Below, piece by piece: positions 26,923 to 34,140 of a stretch of 64,000 bases of DNA. Source of the stretch: Tianweitania sp. UT-5YL-CI-8 (GTDB taxonomy: Bacteria > Pseudomonadota > Alphaproteobacteria > Rhizobiales > Rhizobiaceae). Location: assembly GCF_030010215.1 (NCBI RefSeq), contig NZ_JASCRR010000003.1, positions 434,001-498,000 on the forward strand, in the 5' to 3' direction. Under the pieces are notes generated by a model. That model was not told the DNA's origin. It did not search any database and was given only the letters and a program-made list of their open reading frames with translations. The position numbers and the translations under genes are program-made. How positions within the stretch are numbered: position 1 is the first letter of the stretch; each line of letters begins with the position of its first letter.

Positions 26923-26987
26923 GGTTTCCTCCGCTGAATGACGACTTTCATTGCAACACGAAAACTGCGTAGGCGAGATGACAGGTG

Positions 26988-28295
26988 TTAAGGCGCGATA
27001 ATCACATAGTCTGCAATGTAGAGCAGCACTCCGGCAAGGCCACCGACGATCATCCCGTTGAAACGGATATATTGCAGGTCGCGGCCAATATTGAGTTCGA
27101 TGAGGCGCGTCATCTGGCCGAGGTCCCAGCGCTTCACCTGTTCGGCGATGAACAGCGAAACGCCGCTCTTCTGGCTCTCGATGAAGGCGGACAGCGCAAC
27201 GACGAAACCCTGGTTCATATCGGCCCTGATCTGCGGGTCGGTCGACAATTGCCGTCCCACCTCAACGAACATGCCCGCCAGATGCCTGCGGATGCGCGAA
27301 TCGTCGGCGCGCACATCCTGCTCTATGAAATCGCGCAGGCTCTTCCACATCTCGCCGGCCAGGGCCTGAAGCTCCGGACGCCCCAGGAAATCGCGTTTCA
27401 TCCGCTCCGCGCGCCTTGCATAGCTTTCCGAATGTTTGAGCTTGTCGATGAAACCGGCGACGAAGCGGTCGAACTCATGCCGCATCGGGTGCTCGGGATC
27501 GGCGCGAACCTCCTCCAGCAGCGAGCCAGCGGATGCGACGATCCGCTTCAGGAGATAGGCATCGGCGCGGAACAGGTTGAAGACCGAGGGCAACTCCTCA
27601 CGGATCTTCTCGCGCATGGTCGCAAGCGCATCCTCATCGTTGATGAAGCGCCCCACAACCTTGATGAACTCGTCGAGCAACCGCTGGTGGCGTCGGTCCT
27701 CGGTGAAGGCCGATAGAAGGTCTGCGGTCAACGGCGCCACATTGACCTTTTCGACCTGCTCCAGAACGCGCTGCCCGACGAACTCCTTGAGCCCCGAGCC
27801 TTCGACTGCCGTCAGCGCCTGCGGAACGAGCCGCCCGACAAAGCGCGACAGGCCTTCGGCGCGATCCTTGTCCGCCAGCCACTCGGCGACGAGGGAGGCA
27901 AAATCGACTTGCTCCAGCTTTTCGCGCACCGGTGCTGGCGCAAGAAAATTGGCCTCGATGAAGTTACCGAGGTTGTCGGCGATTCGCGCCTGGTTGGACG
28001 GGATGATTGCGGTATGCGGGATCGGCAGGCCGAGCGGCCGGCGAAACAGCGCCACAACAGCATACCAGTCGGCGATGCCGCCAATCGTCGCCGCCTCGGC
28101 GAATGCCGTCACGACAGCCAGCCACGGCCATTGCGCCTGATAGCTGCGGGCACCCAGAAAAGTTGCAAAACAGATCAGCAGCGCCGCCATGGCAACGGCC
28201 TTGGTTCTGCGCAACGCCTGAAGCTTGGCCGCATCGGAAGCTGCCTGCGCGGCAGCGGATGGGTCTGGGGAAGCGGTGCTTTCGGTGGCCATCAT
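26988..28295 (-). CDS. DUF445 family membrane protein
   Basis: A 435-residue protein of the DUF445 (YjiN-like) family. Residues about 32-85 contain two hydrophobic helices, with the diagnostic FAEAATIGGIADWYAVVALFRRPLGLPIPHTAIIP after them; the long middle is helical and charged; a final helix (GMIVGGLAGVLLYIADYVII) anchors the C-terminus. Function is not established. Tandem ATGs at 28295 and 28292 follow AAAGGACC. It stands between the phasin and GNAT genes as its own unit. Confidence 0.88.
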   Translation of the reverse strand: MMATESTASPDPSAAAQAASDAAKLQALRRTKAVAMAALLICFATFLGARSYQAQWPWLAVVTAFAEAATIGGIADWYAVVALFRRPLGLPIPHTAIIPSNQARIADNLGNFIEANFLAPAPVREKLEQVDFASLVAEWLADKDRAEGLSRFVGRLVPQALTAVEGSGLKEFVGQRVLEQVEKVNVAPLTADLLSAFTEDRRHQRLLDEFIKVVGRFINDEDALATMREKIREELPSVFNLFRADAYLLKRIVASAGSLLEEVRADPEHPMRHEFDRFVAGFIDKLKHSESYARRAERMKRDFLGRPELQALAGEMWKSLRDFIEQDVRADDSRIRRHLAGMFVEVGRQLSTDPQIRADMNQGFVVALSAFIESQKSGVSLFIAEQVKRWDLGQMTRLIELNIGRDLQYIRFNGMIVGGLAGVLLYIADYVIIAP

Positions 28296-28364
28296 GGTCC
28301 TTTGAAGGTCATCGCTTTATATCGGCGCCATAGCATGGCGCTTCAATCGGCTTCGGCCAAACAA

Positions 28365-28386
28365 AAAGGCGCCGCTGGGCGCCTTT
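28365..28386 (-). terminator. Intrinsic terminator of the GNAT gene
   Basis: A 9-bp stem (AAAGGCGCC / GGCGCCTTT) with a 4-nt loop is followed on the minus strand by TTTTTG. It lies 22 bp after the acetyltransferase stop codon and separates it from the DUF445 gene. Confidence 0.85.
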
Positions 28387-28407
28387 GAAAACTGCGGAAT
28401 ACAGAGG

Positions 28408-28995
28408 TCAGTCGCCGACGGCACGGCGCATGTTTGACGGCGTCTTGGCGGATAACGCAGCATTTAGATAGTGCGTCACTTCACGTGGGTCGCTACGGCC
28501 GAGTTCGATCACGCCGGTCGTCTCGCCGGCTTCGAAGTTCAGCACCGCGTTGAACCGACGGGCCAGGGCCTTCATCGCTGCATTGCCGGAGTGCGTGGTC
28601 ACGCGCAGCCTCCGATAGCCAAACCCCCTCGCCTGGACGATGAGACGTTCGAAAAGCCGTCCGCCGAGTCCCTTATGCTGCAACGACCGCTCGACACTGA
28701 ATGCAATCTCGGCTGTCGGCTCGCCATCCTCGTCGGGTATTTCATGAAGCTCGGCGGCACCAAGCACCTTGCCGTTCTGGACATAGCCGATCACGGTGAC
28801 GCCCTCGTGGAAGCAGCGATGGGCATAGGCTCGAAGGAAATCGTCGTCCGTCACCCCGTTGAAGCGGTCGCGACGGCTTTCAGCATCGAGTCTTTTCAGA
28901 TGTTCGGTAAAGAGAGGGAGATCGGACGGTCTCAACTGCCGTATCAGTCCTGCGGGCCTGTCGATCTCGGTATGCGCAAGCGTCTGCAAGTTCAT
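28408..28995 (-). CDS. GNAT-family N-acetyltransferase
   Basis: A 195-residue acetyl-CoA-dependent acetyltransferase. The acetyl-CoA site is visible as VERSLQHKGLGGRLFERLIVQARG (Q/RxxGxG/A form), preceded by AEIAFSV and followed by THSGNAAMKALARRFN. The substrate cannot be inferred. The ATG at 28995 follows GAGGAA. It is divergent from rirA across 235 bp and is closed by its own terminator. Confidence 0.85.
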   Translation of the reverse strand: MNLQTLAHTEIDRPAGLIRQLRPSDLPLFTEHLKRLDAESRRDRFNGVTDDDFLRAYAHRCFHEGVTVIGYVQNGKVLGAAELHEIPDEDGEPTAEIAFSVERSLQHKGLGGRLFERLIVQARGFGYRRLRVTTHSGNAAMKALARRFNAVLNFEAGETTGVIELGRSDPREVTHYLNAALSAKTPSNMRRAVGD

Positions 28996-29163
28996 TTCCT
29001 CGTGGGCTCCTCCCGCGAGTGGACTCGTAATATCCTGACCGCGCGCATATTGTGCGATGCAACATCAAATACAATCACCGCCTGCCCATATCTGCCATGC
29101 GCTGGGTGCATGCGGATGCCCGATGCAATAACTTGACAATAACGCTCATATATTCGAAGCTTG

Positions 29164-29180
29164 TCTGGAATAATTCTAAG
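29164..29180. promoter_or_regulatory. Putative Irr box (ICE-like motif) upstream of rirA
   Basis: TCTGGAATAATTCTAAG matches 11 of the 14 fixed positions of the iron-control element TTTAGAANNNTTCTAAA bound by Irr in rhizobia. It lies 50 bp upstream of the rirA ATG. In Agrobacterium, Irr is reported to repress rirA under low iron, which makes such a site here sensible. A TTGACA (29133-29138) lies nearby, but no -10 at good spacing was found. Confidence 0.5.
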
Positions 29181-29230
29181 GTGTAGGCCATTGCCAACGA
29201 GCCGCGCCAAATGTCTAGGAGCGAGACGAA

Positions 29231-29695
29231 ATGCGCCTGACCCGACAGACCAATTATGCCATGCGTATCCTGATGTACTGCGCGGCCAATGAGGGCCGGC
29301 TCAGCCGCATCCCGGAAATTGCGGCATCCTACACAGTCTCCGAGCTGTTCCTGTTCAAGATCCTGCAGCCCCTGGTCGAGCATGGCCTTGTCGAAACTGT
29401 GCGCGGCCGCAATGGCGGCGTGCGTCTCAAGAAGCCGGCCGACCAGATAAGCCTGTTCGATGTCGTGCGCGTTACCGAGGAAAGCTTCGCCATGGCCGAA
29501 TGCTTCGAAAACGACGCCACCGAGTGCCCGTTGGTCGACAGTTGCGCGCTGAACTCGGCGCTGCGCGAGGCGCTCAATGCCTTCTTTGCGGTACTGGCCA
29601 AATACAGCATCGACGACCTCGTGGCCGCGCGCCCGAATGTGCGCAGCCTGCTTGGCATCGACATGCTCAGCCCCCGTGCCGCCATCGCGAGCTGA
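29231..29695 (+). CDS. rirA: Rrf2-family iron-responsive regulator RirA
   Basis: A 154-residue Fe-S sensing repressor. The Rrf2 winged-helix start MRLTRQTNYAMRILMYCAAN and the three cluster cysteines C91, C99 and C105 (ECFENDATECPLVDSC) sit exactly where RirA has them. With iron, the clustered form represses uptake genes; without it, repression is lost. It converges on hmuV, and the adjoining heme locus is a natural target. NsrR and IscR have similar folds, but spacing and context favour RirA. The ATG at 29231 follows TAGGAGCGAG. Confidence 0.93.
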   Translation: MRLTRQTNYAMRILMYCAANEGRLSRIPEIAASYTVSELFLFKILQPLVEHGLVETVRGRNGGVRLKKPADQISLFDVVRVTEESFAMAECFENDATECPLVDSCALNSALREALNAFFAVLAKYSIDDLVAARPNVRSLLGIDMLSPRAAIAS

Positions 29696-29736
29696 GCCAG
29701 CCGGCCGCGGCGCGGCAGAGTTTCCCGGATAGGCTT

Positions 29737-30525
29737 TTAATATGCCGTTTGTGGCAGCACGAACGGCATATTGCCGTGCGGCGGAACGCCGACGCGCAGG
29801 CGGCAATCAAACACCTGCTCGATCAGAACGTCGGTCAGAACTTCGCTTGGTGTGCCTGAGGCGGCAAGCCGGCCCTTGTGCATGACAAAGATACGATCCG
29901 CATACATCGACGTCAGATTAAGGTCATGCAGGACGGCCACCACGCCGCCGCCGCTTCTGGCGAAATCCCGCGCAATGTCCATGATAATCAGCTGGTGCTT
30001 GATGTCGAGGCTCGACACCGGCTCGTCGAGAAACAGATAACGCGGCTTACCGTCCAGCACCGGCGCCCAGACCTGGCAGAGCACACGGGCAAGCTGCACG
30101 CGCTGCTGCTCGCCGCCCGACAGTTCCTGGTAGAATCGTCCCGCGAAGCCGGCCAGGTCGACCCGCGCCAGCGCCAGTTCCGGCAACCTTTTCTCATCAG
30201 TGCGTGAGGCGCCGGAACGGCCGGCCAGCAGGCCGAGCTTGACCACTTCGCGGACCGTGAAAGGAAAGGTCAGCGTGGTCGATTGCGGCAGCACGCCGCG
30301 CACGGAGGCCGCTTCCCAGGGCTTCATCGCAAGCATGTCATCGCCGTCGAGCCGCATTGCCCCGCTGAACGGCAGATCGCCGCAGAGCGCGCGCAGAAAC
30401 GTCGTCTTGCCCGAGCCGTTGGGCCCGACGATGGCGACGAACTCGCCTGCACGCACGGAGAAATCGACATTCGACACGATCCGCGTGCCGCCGATGGAGA
30501 TCGAGATATCCTGAGCTTCGATCAT
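29737..30525 (-). CDS. hmuV: Heme ABC transporter ATP-binding protein HmuV
   Basis: The 262-residue ATPase drives heme import across the inner membrane. It has Walker A GPNGSGKT, Q-loop LPQSTTLTF, signature LSGGEQQR, Walker B YLFLDEPVSSLD and switch His VLHDLN. The ATG at 30525 lies 10 bp after the hmuU stop, with TGAGGAAAG before it. It is the last gene of hemP-hmuSTUV, converging with rirA. Confidence 0.95.
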   Translation of the reverse strand: MIEAQDISISIGGTRIVSNVDFSVRAGEFVAIVGPNGSGKTTFLRALCGDLPFSGAMRLDGDDMLAMKPWEAASVRGVLPQSTTLTFPFTVREVVKLGLLAGRSGASRTDEKRLPELALARVDLAGFAGRFYQELSGGEQQRVQLARVLCQVWAPVLDGKPRYLFLDEPVSSLDIKHQLIIMDIARDFARSGGGVVAVLHDLNLTSMYADRIFVMHKGRLAASGTPSEVLTDVLIEQVFDCRLRVGVPPHGNMPFVLPQTAY

Positions 30526-30535
30526 TCGGCTTTCC

Positions 30536-31636
30536 TCACAGGTCGACGATGCCGCGCTTGCGCAGCAGGATCCAGAGGAAGAACGGGCCTCCGACTGCCG
30601 CCGTGATAATGCCGATCGGCAGTTCGGCTGGCGCGACGATGGTGCGACTGACGGCGTCCGCCAGAATCAGCAACGACGCACCGAGCAGGGCGGATGCCGG
30701 CAGCAGGTAGCGGTTGTCGGGTCCGATCGACAGGCGCAGCACGTGAGGCACGACGATGCCGACGAAGCCGATGCCGCCGCTGACCGCAACCGAGGCGCCT
30801 ACGGCGGCGGCCACGGTGACGATGGCGACGTTCTTCATACGCTGGACAGGGATGCCGAGATGTCCGGCCGTAGCCTCGCCCAGAGCCAGCGCGTTGAGCG
30901 AGCGTGCCAGAAACGGTGCCGCGACGAGCGCCAACGCGATGATCGGCCCGGCGGAGGCGATCTTCATCCAGGTGGCGCCGGCCAGCGAGCCCAGCCCCCA
31001 AAAGGTCAGGTCGCGCAACTGCCGGTCGTCGGCGATATAGGTCAGCAAGCCGGAGAACGCGCCAGCGATTGCGCCCAGCGCGATGCCGGCCAGGAGCATG
31101 GTGGCAATCGACGTCTGGCCGCGTCTTGTCGCGACCCTGTAGAGCAGAAGCGTGGTCGCAAGGCCGCCGCCGAAGGCTGCGAGCGGCAAAAGGTAGATGC
31201 CCAGCAGCGCCGTCAGCGGCTGCAGCATCGTGCCGCCCAGAACGATGACGACAATCGCGCCAAGCCCTGCGCCGGCCGACACGCCGACGAGTCCGGGGTC
31301 GGCGAGCGGATTGCGGAACAGCCCTTGCATGACAGCGCCCGATACGGCCAGCGCAGCACCGATCAGCGCGCCCAGAATGACGCGCGGCAGGCGGATGTCG
31401 TAGACGATGATGCGGTCGCGCGCCGAAAGCGCGTCGTCGCCAGCACCCGCCCACAGTTCGCGCAGCACCGAGAAGGCCGATGCGTTCGAAGCGCCGGAGG
31501 TGAGGCTGAACAGCATCACGCCCGCAAGCATGATGGCGAGGAAGACGATGACCGCTTTGGCGCGAACGGAACGGTCGCCTAAAGACACCGCGCGCTCATC
31601 GGATCCGGACATGCCGGCAACTGCTCGATCGGTCAC
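30536..31636 (-). CDS. hmuU: Heme ABC transporter permease HmuU
   Basis: A 366-residue BtuC/FecCD-family permease with about ten membrane helices. Typical motifs are DIRLPRVILGALIGAALAVSGA, FRNPLADPGLVGVSAGA, and the cytoplasmic coupling region GFVGIVVPHVLRL. It carries heme delivered by HmuT into the cytoplasm. It uses a GTG start at 31636, 8 bp after the hmuT stop. Confidence 0.95.
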   Translation of the reverse strand: MTDRAVAGMSGSDERAVSLGDRSVRAKAVIVFLAIMLAGVMLFSLTSGASNASAFSVLRELWAGAGDDALSARDRIIVYDIRLPRVILGALIGAALAVSGAVMQGLFRNPLADPGLVGVSAGAGLGAIVVIVLGGTMLQPLTALLGIYLLPLAAFGGGLATTLLLYRVATRRGQTSIATMLLAGIALGAIAGAFSGLLTYIADDRQLRDLTFWGLGSLAGATWMKIASAGPIIALALVAAPFLARSLNALALGEATAGHLGIPVQRMKNVAIVTVAAAVGASVAVSGGIGFVGIVVPHVLRLSIGPDNRYLLPASALLGASLLILADAVSRTIVAPAELPIGIITAAVGGPFFLWILLRKRGIVDL

Positions 31637-31644
31637 GCTGCACC

Positions 31645-32544
31645 CTATTTCTTCAGTTCTTCGCCATAGAGCTTGGTGGCGAGGTACTTGACGGCGGCGG
31701 CGGTGCGCGGTCCGAAGCCCAGGAGGTAAGCGCCGTCCATGCGCACGATGGTCTTCGATTCCGCCGCCGGGGTCGACGCCAGCGCAGGGTTGGCGAGAAT
31801 GTCGGCGTTTGCCGCAGCATGGTCCCCGCCCCTGTCCATCATCAGGATCAGGTCCGGGCGCGCGCCGATGATCGCTTCTTCGGTCAACTGCTTGTAGCCC
31901 TGATAGCCTTCGACAGCGTTGACGCCGCCGGCAAGCTGAATGATGCCATTGGCAGCCGTGTCCGAGCCCGATGCGAGAATCTTGCCGCCCTGCATGCTGA
32001 GGATGAACAGCACGCGCTTGCGTTTGTCTGCCGGAATCTCCGCCGTCAGCGCCTCGGCCGACTTCAAATCGGCATCCACCTTCTTTTCCAGCTCAGCCGC
32101 CTTGTGTTCCACCGACAGCGCTTTGCCGACAATACGGATCTTGTCGAGTATGCCCGCATGGTCGAACTTTTCTGGCACTTCGATAAAGGTGACGCTCGCC
32201 TTCTTCAGCACGTCAACCGCTTCTTTCGGGCCGCTGCCTTCAAGCGCCAGGATGCCCGTCGGATTGATGCCCAGAACGCCTTCCGGCGACAGCGCGCGCA
32301 TATAGCCGACATCCGGCAGCTTCAGTGCCGCTTCTGGATAGACGCTGGTGGAATCGCGCGCGACCAGCTTGCCCTCCTCGCCCAGCGCATAAACGATCTC
32401 GGTGATCGAGCCGCCGACCGTTGCGATTCGCGACGTATCCGAAAAGGCCGAAGCACCGACCTCCGCCCGCAAAGCGGTCGAGCCGGCGAGGATCAGCGAC
32501 AGGCCAAGCAGGGCGTTGCGCGCAAGACGCGGGAAGGAATGCAT
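31645..32544 (-). CDS. hmuT: Periplasmic heme-binding protein HmuT
   Basis: A 299-residue class III substrate-binding protein. An N-terminal signal peptide (MHSFPRLARNALLGLSLILA, cut after TALRA) precedes two lobes joined by a long helix. The motifs TVGGSITEIVYALG and ARPDLILMM fit the heme/siderophore binding family. It receives heme from the outer-membrane receptor and passes it to HmuUV. I chose the ATG at 32544 with GGAG upstream; the frame is open to 32706 but outside the signal peptide. A GC-rich hairpin (CCGGCCC/GGGCCGG, 32619-32638) in the 107-bp gap to hmuS may set differential stability. Confidence 0.93.
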   Translation of the reverse strand: MHSFPRLARNALLGLSLILAGSTALRAEVGASAFSDTSRIATVGGSITEIVYALGEEGKLVARDSTSVYPEAALKLPDVGYMRALSPEGVLGINPTGILALEGSGPKEAVDVLKKASVTFIEVPEKFDHAGILDKIRIVGKALSVEHKAAELEKKVDADLKSAEALTAEIPADKRKRVLFILSMQGGKILASGSDTAANGIIQLAGGVNAVEGYQGYKQLTEEAIIGARPDLILMMDRGGDHAAANADILANPALASTPAAESKTIVRMDGAYLLGFGPRTAAAVKYLATKLYGEELKK

Positions 32545-32651
32545 CGACGTAACTCCAAAAACAGCCGCAGCCAGGCTATCGGCCTGGCGCTGCAAAATCA
32601 TCATGGACGATGCCCGGCCCGGCCCCATCCAGGGCCGGTCATCGAAATGTG

Positions 32652-33710
32652 TCAGGCCGCGGACGACTGCGGCAGCCGTGGCAGGTTCTCCGCCAGGAAG
32701 CGCCAATCCTCGCGCTCACCCTGGCCTTCATGGCGTTTGCCGAAGAACTGGATGATCATCTTGCCCGAAGCATCATAGGCCTCCAGCGACGTCACATGGC
32801 CGTCCTTGGTCGGCTTGCGCACCGCCCAGAACTCGCTGATGTGATCCATACGCAGATGAAGATGGAAGGTCTCGTCCAGCACATTGATCCACGGTCCCAT
32901 CGTCTTGATGGTGGCGATCGGCCCGGAATGTATCTGGATGCAGCCGCGATTGCCGACGAAACACATGATCGGCAGGCCCTCCTGCGCGGCGAGATTGAAC
33001 ATCGCCGCAAGCGCCTCGCTTTCGAGCTGCCAGGCATAATCCTGTCCGATCATCCGGACCGCCGCCTGGCGGCTGAGTTTCAGCGCGCGCAACATGCCGA
33101 AGAACTGATGGGTGTCGGTAAGGTTGCTCCAGCGCTCGCGCAGATCGTGTACGTTGGCCTGGCCGTCTTCGGCTTTCTCATCTACCGATCCTGCCGCCAC
33201 GACGGAGACGCCCGGCGTCTGGTCCCCGACCTTCAGCGAATCGACAAGCGCCTGGAAGGCGTCGAGGTTGGATGTCGGCCTCAGATGCACCTTGTGCACG
33301 GCATCGCCCGCCGCGTCGAAGAACTGCAGGCTGCGGCGAACCGCGTCGCCATCCTGTTTTTCGACCGCGAAGCCATGCGCCCAGACCTTCGGGAAGATGC
33401 GCAGGTCGATGTTTTCGCTGAGCACCATGGCGTTGTGATTGCCGGTCACGATCTTGTCGTAGACACCGATCTTCTCATGCACCGCACTTTCGTTACGGGT
33501 CAGCGCCATGACCTCGCCTACGGCTTCGAGACCGTTCAGCACATCGTTGACGCGCGGATCGATCCGCACCACGCCCTGCCCGCAATAGGCCGCGACCAGT
33601 TCGGCTTCCGAAACGCCGAGCTGGCTGGAGAGATCGCGCTCCCGCATTTTTGGGTTTTCAGCCCGCGCGCGACGAATCTCCTCCGGACCGGGCCTGTCTG
33701 TCTGCTGCAT
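32652..33710 (-). CDS. hmuS: Hemin-degrading factor HmuS
   Basis: A 352-residue cytoplasmic protein of the HemS/ChuS/HmuS family with two related halves. Family motifs include NGLEAVGEVMALTRNESAVHE, GNHNAMVLSENIDLRIFP and, in the second half, FVGNRGCIQIHSGPI and WINVLDETFHLHLR. It binds incoming heme and in several relatives degrades it to free iron. The ATG at 33710 lies 21 bp after the hemP stop. Confidence 0.95.
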   Translation of the reverse strand: MQQTDRPGPEEIRRARAENPKMRERDLSSQLGVSEAELVAAYCGQGVVRIDPRVNDVLNGLEAVGEVMALTRNESAVHEKIGVYDKIVTGNHNAMVLSENIDLRIFPKVWAHGFAVEKQDGDAVRRSLQFFDAAGDAVHKVHLRPTSNLDAFQALVDSLKVGDQTPGVSVVAAGSVDEKAEDGQANVHDLRERWSNLTDTHQFFGMLRALKLSRQAAVRMIGQDYAWQLESEALAAMFNLAAQEGLPIMCFVGNRGCIQIHSGPIATIKTMGPWINVLDETFHLHLRMDHISEFWAVRKPTKDGHVTSLEAYDASGKMIIQFFGKRHEGQGEREDWRFLAENLPRLPQSSAA

Positions 33711-33731
33711 GTCGTTCGATTCCGCGATTGT

Positions 33732-33941
33732 TTACTTGTTGAGAATGAGCTTGCCCTGGCGGGTGATCTTCAGCCGGTAGAGCGAGCCGCCATGGTTGAT
33801 GCCGATCTCGTAGGCGCCGTCGAACAGCGATTCGCTTGTCAGCGTCCGCACCGCCAAAGGCCCGTTGGCAACGCGTCCTGCATCCGCTTCGGGACGCCGA
33901 AAACCGCCCGCGCGAAACTGGTCAGGATTGTGCTGGTTCAT
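33732..33941 (-). CDS. hemP: Hemin uptake protein HemP/HmuP
   Basis: A 69-residue protein. The second half (VRTLTSESLFDGAYEIGINH, then GSLYRLKITRQGKLILNK) is the HemP domain, including the conserved YRLxxTRxGKLIL end. In Bradyrhizobium the homologue HmuP is needed with Irr for heme-operon expression, so a regulatory role is possible. The ATG at 33941 has AAGGAG 8 bp upstream; the open frame beyond lacks homology. It is the first gene of the leftward heme operon. Confidence 0.9.
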   Translation of the reverse strand: MNQHNPDQFRAGGFRRPEADAGRVANGPLAVRTLTSESLFDGAYEIGINHGGSLYRLKITRQGKLILNK

Positions 33942-34009
33942 CTCATCCACTCCTTTTGCCGACCTGTGTTGTTCCTGCAACAGATGCCTTACAAGCCGCA
34001 TCTGATTTC

Positions 34010-34036
34010 TTGACACCAATTATCAGGTTTTATAGT
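34010..34036. promoter_or_regulatory. Divergent heme promoter region with RirA-type TGA-N9-TCA motif
   Basis: TGACACCAATTATCA (34011-34025) has the TGA-N9-TCA core of the iron-responsive operator recognised by RirA. It overlaps a TTGACA (34010-34015) that, with TATAGT at 34031-34036, could form a rightward promoter for the receptor operon, although the 15-bp spacing is short. It lies about 70 bp upstream of hemP and 116 bp upstream of the receptor, so it could control both directions. Confidence 0.5.
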
Positions 34037-34140
34037 GAGTGCAATACCGGAGCGGGTTAGTCAAGTTTGCCGAAACCGAATACGGAAAAAAGCGGGCCAG
34101 CGCAAGCGAGCCAGCACAACAGTCATTTCAGGAGTGGGGC

